Shown: piece by piece, positions 1 through 9,180 of the stretch
How the letters are laid out: every line of letters starts with the position of its first letter
Numbering within the stretch: position 1 is the first letter of the stretch
Position numbers and translations under genes: made by a program
Assembly (NCBI GenBank): GCA_015068525.1
Contig: SVKJ01000002.1
Span: 1-64,000 of the forward strand
DNA length: 64,000 nt
From: Oscillospiraceae bacterium
Lineage (GTDB): Bacteria; Bacillota; Clostridia; UMGS1840; HGM11507
Reading direction: 5' to 3'
Notes under the pieces: generated by a model
Told to the model about the DNA's origin: nothing
Databases searched by the model: none
What the model saw: the letters and a program-made list of their open reading frames with translations, nothing else

Positions 1-34
1 TCCTTTTTTGAGGATAGGTAAAATTTTTTACCAT
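1..34 (-). other. possible start of a further minus-strand reading frame (runs off the window)
   Basis: Just downstream of the stop of the helicase fragment, an ATG at 34 is preceded by a GGAAGG motif and opens a frame of at least 11 codons that leaves the window. It is not in frame with the upstream ORF. It could be the separately translated or frameshifted remainder of the helicase, or an unrelated gene. Confidence 0.25.
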
Positions 35-57
35 TCCCTTCCTTTTATTAGTATCAA

Positions 58-1554
58 TTACTCCTCAGTCTCGCATCCTAAAGTAAGTTCTGCCAACTCC
101 TGCAGCTTGTCTTTTAAAATCTGTTTAATATTACACAAAATATAATTGTAGGAATCTAAAAAAAATCTAATCTTTTTTTCTTCTTCGTCTATTTTGTTTC
201 TTATATTTATATATTCTTTCTTTGTCTTTATTATATTATTATGTTCTGTTAGCAAATCATTATATGTATTGTTATAAAAAATGCAATCATCTTTATCTGT
301 TTGAGTTGTTACTGCTGATAGCAAATCCTCTATTATTTCAGCCATTCGAGTTGCATATTGGTTGCTTCCTATTCGAAGCATAATTGGCCTGTTACTCAAA
401 CTGTTTACTCTGATATCTACCACATCAACAGCTTTGTTATTTTTGCTCGTAAAAAGTGCATTTTGATTTTTCCAAACTGAATTTAAAAGTATTTCCGTTA
501 CTACCTGCGATTTGCCCGTACCAGGTGGACCTGTTACAATTGTCAAATCAGATGTAAGCGCTTTAGAAACCGCTTCTCTCTGCTCAGTATTCAGTGGAAT
601 AACCTCTAACAAAGTATCGTTCTCAATGTTTTTTTCTATTGAGGATATTCGTTCTGAATGTATCCAATTATAAAGTGCAGTTTCCTTATAACTATCCTTG
701 TCAATCTGACTCAGTAATGACAACTCACTTTCTAATCCCTGCGTATACGGAGAACGTTCGCAAGAAAAAACAATTGCTTTATTATATATTCCATCTTCAA
801 TGCTGTCATTTAAATGTATATGAGAATTCAACTTATCGATATCCAACTTATCTTTCCAATTCCATTTTCTTATTTCCTGAAGGCGAGATACAATCTCATC
901 TAATTCTATATCTAAATCAGAAGAATTTAATCCTAATTCCTCCTCTAATTGAATCAAATCATAAATCAAATTATTTGTATCATTTGACGAGTTCTTTTTT
1001 ACTATTTCTATATTTACATTAGGGTATTCCGAAATATGTACATTGCCGCTATTATATTCAAAAGGAAATAAAAATACAGGCACCAGCACCTTAAAATATG
1101 CATTATTTTTTGGAGAATATAATGTTTCAACTGAAATCGGATAACCGATATAAGAAATATAATTTCGTTTCTTTGCGGTTTTATTCAAATATGAAATTGC
1201 ATCTTCGTTAATTTCCTGTGATACATCAAAATTATTAATCTCACTATAATTACCATTTAAATATAAAGATATTCCGTTATTTTCTTCTAAACTCAAACAA
1301 TTAAGATAGTAGTTGCATAAATTGGACAACTCAATATCAACTGTTTTTTCTTGTTTATCAGTTTTCGAAGTTTCATTTGAATTAAGTATATACCATAAAT
1401 AATTAGAATCCTGATAACAATATTTTTTAAGTCTTCCATATAATGCTGAATTTACAGTTTTGCGCTCCACGCCCATCTTGTCTGCTATCACTCGTGCTTT
1501 GATACCTTTATTCTTTTTAATTATTTCAAGTATTTGTTTATCAAAATCCGTCAT
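58..1554 (-). CDS. SF1-type AAA helicase, N-terminal part only (probably split or truncated)
   Basis: The 498-residue product starts with a winged-helix-like segment (about 1-55, IKARVIADKMGVERKTVNSAL). A poorly conserved middle follows, then a Walker A box GPPGTGKS at residues 342-349 and a motif Ia-like stretch (ALFTSKNNKAVDVV). It then passes into a charged coiled-coil region and stops at 498. SF1 helicases of the Dna2/Nam7 type normally continue for several hundred residues with Walker B (DE), motif III and the RecA2 domain. None of these is present here. The start ATG at 1554 has a GGGAGAT ribosome binding site. Such helicases with an N-terminal HTH are often part of defence loci, but no partner is visible. 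Function as a complete helicase is doubtful unless the remainder lies beyond position 1. Confidence 0.6.
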   Translation of the reverse strand: MTDFDKQILEIIKKNKGIKARVIADKMGVERKTVNSALYGRLKKYCYQDSNYLWYILNSNETSKTDKQEKTVDIELSNLCNYYLNCLSLEENNGISLYLNGNYSEINNFDVSQEINEDAISYLNKTAKKRNYISYIGYPISVETLYSPKNNAYFKVLVPVFLFPFEYNSGNVHISEYPNVNIEIVKKNSSNDTNNLIYDLIQLEEELGLNSSDLDIELDEIVSRLQEIRKWNWKDKLDIDKLNSHIHLNDSIEDGIYNKAIVFSCERSPYTQGLESELSLLSQIDKDSYKETALYNWIHSERISSIEKNIENDTLLEVIPLNTEQREAVSKALTSDLTIVTGPPGTGKSQVVTEILLNSVWKNQNALFTSKNNKAVDVVDIRVNSLSNRPIMLRIGSNQYATRMAEIIEDLLSAVTTQTDKDDCIFYNNTYNDLLTEHNNIIKTKKEYINIRNKIDEEEKKIRFFLDSYNYILCNIKQILKDKLQELAELTLGCETEE

Positions 1555-1982
1555 TAAAAATATCTCCCTTATTTTTTTATTAAATCTTTTTCCTAGTAAA
1601 CTATATATAAAATGACAATAGAGCTACCATTTAGGATAGGTAGCCCCACTATATTAATTTTTTTACTTATCTGCAACTATTTCTCATAAAATATATCTCT
1701 TGTTTTCAATACAAAGATTATTTAATTCAATGAACTTTATTCTATGTATATTTTACTTTATATTATTTAAAAAGTCAATAAAAAGGAAATCTTCGTTCAA
1801 TGATTTTTTGTAAAACAAAATACAGCTTCTGCCTATGTCCACAATTGGTAAACTTACAAATATAAATCACATAAACAGGTATTGATTTAAGTTTATAATC
1901 AGAAAAAACAAAAACTGTAAAACTGTGTTTATTCAAAGATGCTTAAATTCGTTAAAATAAGGTGAAATTTTTGCTTTTACGG
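1555..1982. other. intergenic, AT-rich, no gene seen
   Basis: I find no coding frame here. A short hairpin, GCTACC-N10-GGTAGC, lies at about 1623-1644 and has no clear T-run. The segment holds the upstream region of the minus-strand helicase fragment, for which no convincing promoter could be picked. Confidence 0.5.
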
Positions 1983-2011
1983 TTGTCAAAATGTGAAAAT
2001 TATATTATAAT
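1983..2011 (+). promoter_or_regulatory. promoter of the hydrogenase operon
   Basis: TTGTCA (1983-1988), a 17-bp spacer and TATAAT (2006-2011). A 7-bp inverted repeat (GATTTCA/TGAAATC, 2012-2032) sits at the expected transcript start and could be a 5' stabilising hairpin or an operator. A TTATTCATTATTAATTATT repeat (2051-2082) follows before the GGGGGG ribosome binding site. Confidence 0.65.
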
Positions 2012-2104
2012 GATTTCAACGAAGATGAAATCAACTTTACGGCAACGAGAATTATTCATTATTAATTATTCATTATTCATTTAAATTACGGGGGGATTAA
2101 AAAA

Positions 2105-2353
2105 ATGAAGATAACAGTATGTATAGGAAGTTCCTGCCATATAAAAGGGTCGCGTCATATAGTAGAACGTTTGACGGAATTGATAAATGCCCAGAATCTT
2201 ACTGATAAAGTTAAACTTTCGGGTACATTTTGTATGGGCAGATGTCAGGAGGGTGTTTGCGTAACAGTAGATGATAATTTCTATTCGGTAACTCCTGAAA
2301 CGGTGGATGAATTTTTCAAAGAAAAAGTGAAAGGAAATATCCAAAATGCCTAA
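2105..2353 (+). CDS. thioredoxin-like [2Fe-2S] ferredoxin (NuoE/HoxE C-terminal type)
   Basis: This 82-residue protein has the four cysteines of the thioredoxin-like ferredoxin fold: CIGSSC near the N-terminus and CMGRC in the middle, the spacing used to bind one [2Fe-2S] cluster in NuoE/HydC subunits. It lacks the helical N-terminal domain of full NuoE, so it is a stand-alone electron carrier. It overlaps the next gene by 8 bp, so translation is probably coupled. In clostridial group C hydrogenase loci a TrxL ferredoxin regularly precedes the sensory hydrogenase, which is what is seen here. The ribosome binding site is GGGGGG with an A-rich spacer. The partner is inferred from position only. 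Confidence 0.85.
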   Translation: MKITVCIGSSCHIKGSRHIVERLTELINAQNLTDKVKLSGTFCMGRCQEGVCVTVDDNFYSVTPETVDEFFKEKVKGNIQNA

Positions 2354-4025
2354 CTGTTTAACATTAAAAAAATCAAACTGTAAAAACTGTTATAAATGTA
2401 TTCGCCATTGTCCTGTCAAGGCAATCCGTTTTTCAGCAAACCAGGCTCATATTATAGGCAACGAATGTATCTTATGCGGTCAGTGTTTTGTTGTCTGCCC
2501 TCAGAACGCAAAACAGATTGTTGATGAAACCGAAAAAGTAAAGACATTTTTACAAAATGAAGATAAGGTAATTGTAAGCCTTGCCCCTTCTTTTGTTGCA
2601 AATTATAAAGGCATCGGGATTAACTCTATGAAAAAAGCCCTCAAGAAACTCGGTTTTTTTGATGTTGAAGAAACTGCAATTGGTGCTACCATAGTAAAAA
2701 CCGAATACGAACGTATGTTAAAGGAAGAAACACGTGACATTATTATATCTTCCTGTTGCCATTCGATAAACTTGCTTATTCAGAAATATTTTCCGTCACT
2801 TCTTTGCTATCTTGCAGATGTGGTTTCTCCAATGCAGGCGCATTGTCTTGATATTAAGAAAAGATATCCTGGCGCAAAAACCGTATTTATAGGTCCGTGT
2901 GTTGCCAAAAAGGACGAAGCAGAACACTACTCTGGAATTGTAGATGCTGTTCTTACATTTGAAGAACTTACAAACTGGTTAAATGATGAAAATATTGAAA
3001 TAGAAAATCAGTCTGATTCGGATAACGAGAGCCGAGCAAGATTTTTCCCAACAACAGGGGGAGTTTTAAAAACTATGGCGCAAAATATAAATAACTATAC
3101 ATATATGGCTCTTGACGGTGTTGAAAACTGCATTGAAGCACTTAGGGATATTGAAAACGGCAAAATTCACAAATGTTTTATCGAGATGTCTTCATGTGTG
3201 GGCAGTTGTATAGGCGGACCAGTTATGGAAAAATATCACAAAGCAGCCCCTGTAAAAGATTATATTGCAATCGCAAATTATGCAGGTGAAAAAGACTTTT
3301 GTGTTAACCAGCCTGACAGTATTGAACTGAAAAAACATTTTACATTTATAGAACACAGGCTTCAGCCTCCTACTGACGAAGAAATTCAGAACATTCTTAA
3401 AAAAATGGGCAAATTCAGTCCGTCAGATGAGTTAAACTGCGGTTCCTGCGGATATAACACCTGCCGTGAAAAAGCAGTGGCAATTTATCAGGGAAAAGCA
3501 GAAATTTCTATGTGTCTTCCGTTTTTAAAAGATAAGGCTGAAAGTTTTTCGGATACTATTGTTAAAAATACGCCGAACGGTCTTATTGTGTTAAACGAAG
3601 AACTGGAAGTTCAGCAAATAAATCAGGCGGCAAAAAATATTATGAATATAAGAGAAAGCATGGATGTTCTGGGTGACTCGGTTGTTCGCATTATGGACCC
3701 TCAGGATTTTTTAGAAGTAATGGATTCAGGCAAAAACATAAGAAACAAAAAGATTTTTCTTGCAGAATACAATCGTTTTGTTGAACAAACAATTTTGCAT
3801 GATAAAGATTCAAGGCTTCTTATCGGCATAATGAGGGACATCACAGAGGAAGAAAGCCAGAGAGAAAAGAAAGAAAATATAAGCCGTAAAACTGTCGAAG
3901 TTGCAGACAAAGTTGTTGAGAAACAGATGCGTATAGTTCAGGAAATCGCATCTTTGCTTGGCGAAACTGCCGCAGAAACCAAAATTGCACTCACAAAGTT
4001 AAAGGAGTCGATAAAGGATGAATAA
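2346..4025 (+). CDS. group C [FeFe]-hydrogenase, PAS-containing sensory type (HydS-like)
   Basis: The 559-residue protein has two N-terminal [4Fe-4S] motifs (Cys12-15-18-22 and Cys41-44-47-51) and an H-cluster domain with L1 SSCCHSIN (Cys137/138), L2 FIGPCVAKK (Cys185) and L3 MSSCVGSCIGG (Cys284, Cys288). A CGSCGYNTC cluster motif follows at about 365, then a PAS domain at about 400-500. In L1 a His stands where catalytic hydrogenases have Pro (TSCCP), and L3 has MSSC instead of MACxGG. Both are marks of group C enzymes, proposed to sense H2 or redox state rather than turn over H2 fast. It overlaps the phosphatase gene downstream by 8 bp, which is the likely output module. No HydEFG maturases are present in the window, so they must be elsewhere. 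Confidence 0.9.
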   Translation: MPNCLTLKKSNCKNCYKCIRHCPVKAIRFSANQAHIIGNECILCGQCFVVCPQNAKQIVDETEKVKTFLQNEDKVIVSLAPSFVANYKGIGINSMKKALKKLGFFDVEETAIGATIVKTEYERMLKEETRDIIISSCCHSINLLIQKYFPSLLCYLADVVSPMQAHCLDIKKRYPGAKTVFIGPCVAKKDEAEHYSGIVDAVLTFEELTNWLNDENIEIENQSDSDNESRARFFPTTGGVLKTMAQNINNYTYMALDGVENCIEALRDIENGKIHKCFIEMSSCVGSCIGGPVMEKYHKAAPVKDYIAIANYAGEKDFCVNQPDSIELKKHFTFIEHRLQPPTDEEIQNILKKMGKFSPSDELNCGSCGYNTCREKAVAIYQGKAEISMCLPFLKDKAESFSDTIVKNTPNGLIVLNEELEVQQINQAAKNIMNIRESMDVLGDSVVRIMDPQDFLEVMDSGKNIRNKKIFLAEYNRFVEQTILHDKDSRLLIGIMRDITEEESQREKKENISRKTVEVADKVVEKQMRIVQEIASLLGETAAETKIALTKLKESIKDE

Positions 4026-5190
4026 TCTATGTTTGGATATCGGCTGGAAAAGTATAAACCACTTTGGAGAGCAACTTTGCGGTGACCATGTGGAAATAGT
4101 TGACGATAGTAACAATTCAATGGTTATAGTTCTTGCAGACGGGCTTGGAAGTGGTGTTAAAGCAAGTATTTTATCTACTTTAACATCGAAAATAATTTCC
4201 ACAATGATTGCTGCAGGACTTAATATAGAAGAATGTGTATCAACCATCGCCGCTACTCTGCCCGTATGTTCAGTGCGCAGTGTTGCGTATTCTACCTTTA
4301 CTATACTGCATGTTATAAATAATGAAACTGCGGAAATAATCCAGTACGATAACCCTCACGTAATGCTGATACGTGACAACAAGAATTACGATTATGTTAA
4401 AACCGAAATGAATATTGACGGTAAAAAAATATATAAATCCACCCTTCATCTTAACGAGGGAGACATTTTTGTTTTAATGAGTGACGGATGCCCGCATGCA
4501 GGAATTGGTACATCATATAATTTCGGATGGAAAATGGAGGAAATAACTGCATTTATGGAGGCAGTATCCTTAACCGGACTTACTGCGAAAAATATGGCTA
4601 CCCTGCTTACCGATGAATGTGACAAACTCTATGACGGAAAACCTGGTGACGATGCAACAAGTTGTGTTATAAAAGTAAGAAGAAGAGAACCTATGAATAT
4701 TTTATTCGGTCCTCCGTCAAACCGTGACGACTGTGACCGTATGATGTCCCTCTTTTTCTCAAAACAGGGGAAACATATTGTATGCGGAGGAACGACCTCT
4801 TCAATAGCAGCGCAATATTTAAACAAGCCTCTTGAGGTTTCCTTAAATTATGAAGCCTCCGATGTACCTCCTACGGCAAAAATCGAAGGCGTTGACTTGG
4901 TAACCGAAGGGGTTATTACCATAAATAAAGTTTTGGAGTATGCTAAGGATTATCTTAAAGAAAACGAGATGTATGAACACTGGAATTATAAAAAAGACGG
5001 TGCATCTTTAATATGTCAGTTATTATTTGAAGAAGCGACCGACATTAACTTTTTTGTAGGCCGTGCAGTAAACCCTGCACATCAGAATCCTGAACTTCCT
5101 ATAAACTTCAACATTAAAATGAATCTTGTTGAAGAACTTTCAAAATGTCTTAAAATGATGGGAAAAAAAATTAAAGTCAGTTATTTTTAA
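4018..5190 (+). CDS. SpoIIE/PP2C-family serine/threonine phosphatase of the hydrogenase locus
   Basis: The 390-residue protein opens with a PP2C-type SpoIIE domain (about 1-215). Metal-binding acidic residues are visible in VLADGLGSG, LMSDGCPHAG and GDDATSCVIKV. A C-terminal extension (about 225-390) has no family name I can give with confidence. There is no membrane segment, so it is cytosolic. It is translationally coupled to the group C hydrogenase through an 8-bp overlap and lies 27 bp upstream of the group B hydrogenase. This order is established for clostridial group C clusters and suggests a dephosphorylation output from the sensory hydrogenase. The substrate is unknown. Confidence 0.85.
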   Translation: MNNLCLDIGWKSINHFGEQLCGDHVEIVDDSNNSMVIVLADGLGSGVKASILSTLTSKIISTMIAAGLNIEECVSTIAATLPVCSVRSVAYSTFTILHVINNETAEIIQYDNPHVMLIRDNKNYDYVKTEMNIDGKKIYKSTLHLNEGDIFVLMSDGCPHAGIGTSYNFGWKMEEITAFMEAVSLTGLTAKNMATLLTDECDKLYDGKPGDDATSCVIKVRRREPMNILFGPPSNRDDCDRMMSLFFSKQGKHIVCGGTTSSIAAQYLNKPLEVSLNYEASDVPPTAKIEGVDLVTEGVITINKVLEYAKDYLKENEMYEHWNYKKDGASLICQLLFEEATDINFFVGRAVNPAHQNPELPINFNIKMNLVEELSKCLKMMGKKIKVSYF

Positions 5191-5217
5191 TAAAAATTAT
5201 ATATAAGGAATAAAGCT

Positions 5218-6639
5218 ATGAGAAAATTTGATACCAAAGTACAATATTTAAAATATAAAGTATTAAGAGAAGTTGCAAAAGAAGCCTGGAACGGAACACT
5301 TTTAGAAAATATAACAAATATACCTAAAGTAATTGTTCCCGGAACTGTACCTACAATGCGTTGCTGCGTTTATAAAGAACGCGCAATACTTTTGGAACGT
5401 GTAAAAATTGCAATGGGAGGAGATAGAAATAATCCCAACGTAATTGAAGTTATTGATATTGCCTGTGACGAGTGTCCTGCGGCAGGTTATGAGGTAACCT
5501 CATCCTGCAGAGGCTGTCTTGCTCACAGATGTGAAGATGTATGTAAAAAAGGTGCAATCTCGTTTGACCATAACCACGTGGCACATATTGATAAAACAAA
5601 ATGTGTAGAATGCGGTCAATGCGCAAAAGTATGCCCTTATTTTGCTATTGTAAACAGAAAACGCCCATGTCAGAATGCATGCAAAGTAAAGGCGATTTCA
5701 ATAAACGAAAACAATGCTGCTAAAATTGACAATGAAAAATGCACATCCTGCGGAGCGTGTGCATATCAATGTCCGTTTGGTGCAATTACAGATAAATCAT
5801 ATATACTTGATGTTATTGAAAAAATAAAAGAAAGTAATAACAATCAAAATTATAAGGTATATGCAATGGTTGCCCCATCTATTGCGAGCCAGTTTGCTTA
5901 TGCAAAACTCGGTCAGGTAATAAAAGGGCTTAAGGAACTTGGATTTTTTACAGTTGTTGAAGCCGCTTTGGGTGCTGATATGGTAGCATGTGAAGAATCC
6001 AAAGAACTTGCAGATAAAGGATTTTTAACAAGTTCTTGCTGTCCTGCGTTTGTATCTTATGTTAAATCAAATTTCCCTGACCTTGTAAAATATATATCTC
6101 ATAATCCATCTCCTATGGTGGCTCTTGCAGAGTATATAAAGAAAACCGATCCGACCTCTAAAGTTATTTTTATAGGTCCGTGTACTGCAAAGAAAAAAGA
6201 GGCTCAACTTGACCATGCTAAAGAATACGTTGATGCTGTGCTTACTTTTGAAGAACTGCAGGCTCTTTTTGACAGCAAGGATATTGATATAACAACTTTA
6301 GATGAAGATGTGCTTGATAACGCATCATATTTCGGAAGAATATTTGCCCGTTCAGGCGGTTTATCCGATGCAGTTAAACAGGCACTTTTGGAACAAAACA
6401 TTGACTTTAATGTAAATCCTATCGTATGTGACGGAATTGAACAATGTAAAACAGCACTCCTTAAAAAAAGCAAAAATGTGCTTGATGCCAATTTCATTGA
6501 AGGAATGGCTTGTGTGGGAGGTTGCATAGGTGGCGCAGGTTGCCTGACTCACGGAGAAAAAAATAAACTTGAAGTTGATAAATACGGAAAAGAAGCAATA
6601 GAAAAAACAATTTCTGATGCTGTATCACAACTTAAATAA
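5218..6639 (+). CDS. monomeric group B [FeFe]-hydrogenase
   Basis: The 473-residue enzyme is predicted to reduce protons or oxidise H2 with ferredoxin. Cysteine pairs and CxxC motifs at 95-109 precede two [4Fe-4S] ferredoxin motifs (Cys129-132-135-139 and Cys175-178-181-185). The H-cluster motifs are complete: L1 TSSCCPAF (Cys274/275), L2 FIGPCTAKK (Cys322) and L3 EGMACVGGCIGGAGC near 432-447. The Pro in L1 and MACxGGC in L3 fit a catalytic enzyme, unlike the group C paralogue two genes upstream. The long N-terminal part with extra cysteines is typical of group B. It is the last gene of the operon, followed by a repeat unit and a strong terminator hairpin. Confidence 0.92.
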   Translation: MRKFDTKVQYLKYKVLREVAKEAWNGTLLENITNIPKVIVPGTVPTMRCCVYKERAILLERVKIAMGGDRNNPNVIEVIDIACDECPAAGYEVTSSCRGCLAHRCEDVCKKGAISFDHNHVAHIDKTKCVECGQCAKVCPYFAIVNRKRPCQNACKVKAISINENNAAKIDNEKCTSCGACAYQCPFGAITDKSYILDVIEKIKESNNNQNYKVYAMVAPSIASQFAYAKLGQVIKGLKELGFFTVVEAALGADMVACEESKELADKGFLTSSCCPAFVSYVKSNFPDLVKYISHNPSPMVALAEYIKKTDPTSKVIFIGPCTAKKKEAQLDHAKEYVDAVLTFEELQALFDSKDIDITTLDEDVLDNASYFGRIFARSGGLSDAVKQALLEQNIDFNVNPIVCDGIEQCKTALLKKSKNVLDANFIEGMACVGGCIGGAGCLTHGEKNKLEVDKYGKEAIEKTISDAVSQLK

Positions 6640-6645
6640 ATCAAA

Positions 6646-6680
6646 ATGGACGCAATGGGGTCTGTCCCTTTTGCGTCCAT
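6646..6680. repeat. half-REPIN: single GGACGCAA...TTGCGTCC hairpin
   Basis: This is a single-unit version of the REPIN family seen at 33557, 36600, 38021, 42919 and 43785. One arm pair (ATGGACGCAA/TTTTGCGTCCAT) encloses GGGGTCTGTCCC. It lies just after the stop of the group B hydrogenase. Confidence 0.8.
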
Positions 6681-6696
6681 TCAGTTTTGTAATTAA

Positions 6697-6730
6697 GATA
6701 GGAACGGTTTTAAACCGTTCCTATTTTGAT
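6697..6730. terminator. bidirectional terminator between hydrogenase and AraC genes
   Basis: A 12-bp perfect stem TAGGAACGGTTT/AAACCGTTCCTA is followed by a T-rich run on the plus strand. It lies between two convergent genes, so it can end both transcripts. Confidence 0.8.
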
Positions 6731-8959
6731 TTATTTATTAATTTCCCTGTATTTTCCGGGCGGAAGTCCTGTAACCTTTTTAAATGCGGCGGCAAAAGTT
6801 GCCTGATTTATATATCCGACTTCTTCGCTTACTGCATTTAATGGTTTATCCGTTTCACAAAGAAGTTTCTTTGCCTGGGAAATACGAAGATTTGTAAGAT
6901 ATTCACTGAACCCTAACGAAAATTCCTTTTTAAAATAATTTGAGAAATATTTAGGGGTAGTATTAAACTCAACAGCGATTTTTTCTAAGTACAAATCTTT
7001 TTTATAATTTGAGTTAATATATTTTATTATTTCGGCACGGTTTAAACTGCTTTTTTTAGTATCATACATATTTATACTAAGATGAACAAGGTTTATAAAA
7101 GAGTTCATTACCCCGTAAACATCATGGTTTTCCTTTAACTGCTCAATACCGCCCAAAAACACCTGCTCAAGTTGATACATATCTGAATTGCTTTTTTTAT
7201 TTGACGAAAGTGTATCTGTAACCGTGCTTAACATCTGCCTTAACATAAATTCAAATTTTGATAAGGGAATATTGTTCTTTATGTTTTCTTCAAATATTTC
7301 TTTTATATAATTTCTTGCCGAAATTTCTTCTTTTGCCATTATTTTTCCTGCAAGTTCCTCTTTAAAATTAGGAGGAAGATATATACGGTTACCATACTCT
7401 ATATCATCATAAGAAAGGAAAGAAGTTTTATCATCTATCCCTCTGTAACCTCTGGAAATATTTATATCGTGATATGCTTCATATAAATTTCCCAGATTAG
7501 AATACTCTCTGCTGTATGATGCGAGTATTTCTATATTATTTTTTCTTATATCAGACAAACAAACACTGAACTTTTCGGCAATTTCCTTATATGTTCCCTT
7601 ATCACAGCCTATTACGTAAATAAACTTTCTTGATTTTTCTTCTATTAAAATAAAATTAAGTCCGTTTTCATTTAAAAACTCTTCGGTTTTTATAAATTCA
7701 TATTTTGGAAGTTTTAAATTTTCTCTTATAATTTCTAAAGAGAGCATAAAGAAACATTCATTTTTTAATATATCCGAAAAAACCGAATCAACTGTATTTT
7801 TAAACCGTGAGTAAAAAGAACTTGATGTAACGGTTTTTAAGAAAATACTGCTTTTAATTTCTTCGCTCATTATATCTGCATTTATAGATTTTTTAGAAAC
7901 ATTCTCTTTAAATGCTTTCATTTTATCTTTTATATCAGAAATAACACCTTCATTGTTTTCTATTTCCAACTCGGAAAATACAGGTACAATTTCCGCATCG
8001 ATTTTATAAATCGATTTCATTAAAAATACTGCTCCTATAATAAAACCTGCAAGAAGGAAAATAAACGAAAAAATAAACACTAAAAGATTATTATCTTTTA
8101 TTTCCGCAACATAGTAATAATAGTTATAAGAAGATTTTATGATATAATACTTCTTAAAGCCTAAATTTATAACCTGTTCCTTAAAATCTTCCGACACGTT
8201 TATAGTATTTATCATATACTCGCTGTCTGAATTCGAATAAATAACCGAGTCGTTATAATCATATATTTTAAAGTTTATACCTTCGCCAAGAAGGCTTAAA
8301 TTTGCAGACTTTACAAACTTATCATAAGAAATGAAAAGAAGCATATTCGTGTTGTTTTCCACATGCCTTTTTACACATACCATCAAATTCTGAGGGTCCT
8401 CAGCAGGATACTTTTCCATATTTTTATAAGAAGCAGACGGTATTATTTTAACATTCTGATAATCGGTTGCAAGATTATCAAAAAAGTTCGCTCCGTAAAC
8501 TTCACTTGCATAGTTTTTATTAAAGAAATCTCGTTTTAGCATTACTCCTTGCGTTGTAAGAACTAAATCTTCGTTTTTCTTAAGTATAACTATTTCTTCA
8601 ATAAAGTTGTTCGTTTCGGTGACTGATTTTAATGTATCAGTAAGGTAAGATGAAAGGTCATTATCATAATTTATAATCCCGTTTTCACCGTACAGAACTT
8701 CTTTGTCAATTTCATTTTCAATGGATTTATAGGTATTGTCAATGTTTTTAAAAATATCATTTAACGATTTTATGGCAGTATCTATGATAAGTTTACTGCT
8801 GTTTTCTTTAGTATCTTTTATACTTATATACATAGGAAAAAAAGACATAAGCGTAAAGGATGCTACTATAATAAGAGCAGGAATACATATCTTAAAAAGC
8901 CTGTGCCTGTTTTCACTTTGAAAGAAATTTTTAAAATTGTCAATTATTTTATTAAACAT
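6731..8959 (-). CDS. membrane-anchored AraC-family regulator with extracytoplasmic sensor
   Basis: The 742-residue protein has an N-terminal membrane anchor (about 24-46), an external region (about 47-285) and a second membrane helix (about 288-312, LLVFIFSFIFLLAGFIIGAVF). A cytoplasmic middle domain has weak resemblance to a degenerate cyclase-like fold. The C-terminal AraC double helix-turn-helix (about 643-742) ends with the signature GYINQATFAAAFKKVTGLPPGKYR. This layout is common in Clostridia for regulators of carbohydrate uptake or surface functions, with the external part sensing the signal directly. The ribosome binding site is AAGAGGT. No target operon is adjacent in a clear way, so the ligand is unknown. 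Confidence 0.85.
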   Translation of the reverse strand: MFNKIIDNFKNFFQSENRHRLFKICIPALIIVASFTLMSFFPMYISIKDTKENSSKLIIDTAIKSLNDIFKNIDNTYKSIENEIDKEVLYGENGIINYDNDLSSYLTDTLKSVTETNNFIEEIVILKKNEDLVLTTQGVMLKRDFFNKNYASEVYGANFFDNLATDYQNVKIIPSASYKNMEKYPAEDPQNLMVCVKRHVENNTNMLLFISYDKFVKSANLSLLGEGINFKIYDYNDSVIYSNSDSEYMINTINVSEDFKEQVINLGFKKYYIIKSSYNYYYYVAEIKDNNLLVFIFSFIFLLAGFIIGAVFLMKSIYKIDAEIVPVFSELEIENNEGVISDIKDKMKAFKENVSKKSINADIMSEEIKSSIFLKTVTSSSFYSRFKNTVDSVFSDILKNECFFMLSLEIIRENLKLPKYEFIKTEEFLNENGLNFILIEEKSRKFIYVIGCDKGTYKEIAEKFSVCLSDIRKNNIEILASYSREYSNLGNLYEAYHDINISRGYRGIDDKTSFLSYDDIEYGNRIYLPPNFKEELAGKIMAKEEISARNYIKEIFEENIKNNIPLSKFEFMLRQMLSTVTDTLSSNKKSNSDMYQLEQVFLGGIEQLKENHDVYGVMNSFINLVHLSINMYDTKKSSLNRAEIIKYINSNYKKDLYLEKIAVEFNTTPKYFSNYFKKEFSLGFSEYLTNLRISQAKKLLCETDKPLNAVSEEVGYINQATFAAAFKKVTGLPPGKYREINK

Positions 8960-8980
8960 TTTTTACCTCTTATAAAGATG

Positions 8981-9008
8981 TAGGGGCCGATGCCTGCCAC
9001 CGCCCCCT
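8981..9008. repeat. degenerate GC-rich hairpin (TAGGGGC...GCCCC type)
   Basis: TAGGGGCCGATGCC followed by GCCACCGCCCC is a weak member of the short GC-rich palindromes also seen at 9155, 13606 and 38359. Confidence 0.45.
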
Positions 9009-9069
9009 GTAATTTTGGTTTTATTTTGTTTAATTAGGAATGAGGATTTAGGAATTAGGAATGGAGGAA

Positions 9070-9099
9070 GACAAAATCATGCTATGCAGCGATTTTGTC
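9070..9099 (-). repeat. AT-bulge hairpin, copy 1
   Basis: Read on the minus strand: outer stem GACAAAATC/GATTTTGTC, inner stem GCT/AGC, loop GCAT, bulge AT. It has the same architecture as nine further copies in the window. Confidence 0.85.
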
Positions 9100-9154
9100 C
9101 TTTTTAATTTCATTTTCTCTATACCCATTGGGATTATTTTAATTATTGTGTTTC

Positions 9155-9180
9155 GGGAGGGCACGGAGTCCCTCCCCTAC
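9155..9180. repeat. GGGAGGG-CAYGGARN-CCCTCCC palindrome, copy 1
   Basis: GGGAGGG CACGGAGT CCCTCCC CTAC. Near-identical copies at 13606-13631 and 38359-38384 share the flanks (TGTNTTC upstream, CTAC downstream). Confidence 0.8.

Noticed and set aside
639..1022. 127-codon plus-strand ORF
   Set aside because: It is antisense to the helicase frame and has no sensible composition or ribosome binding site.
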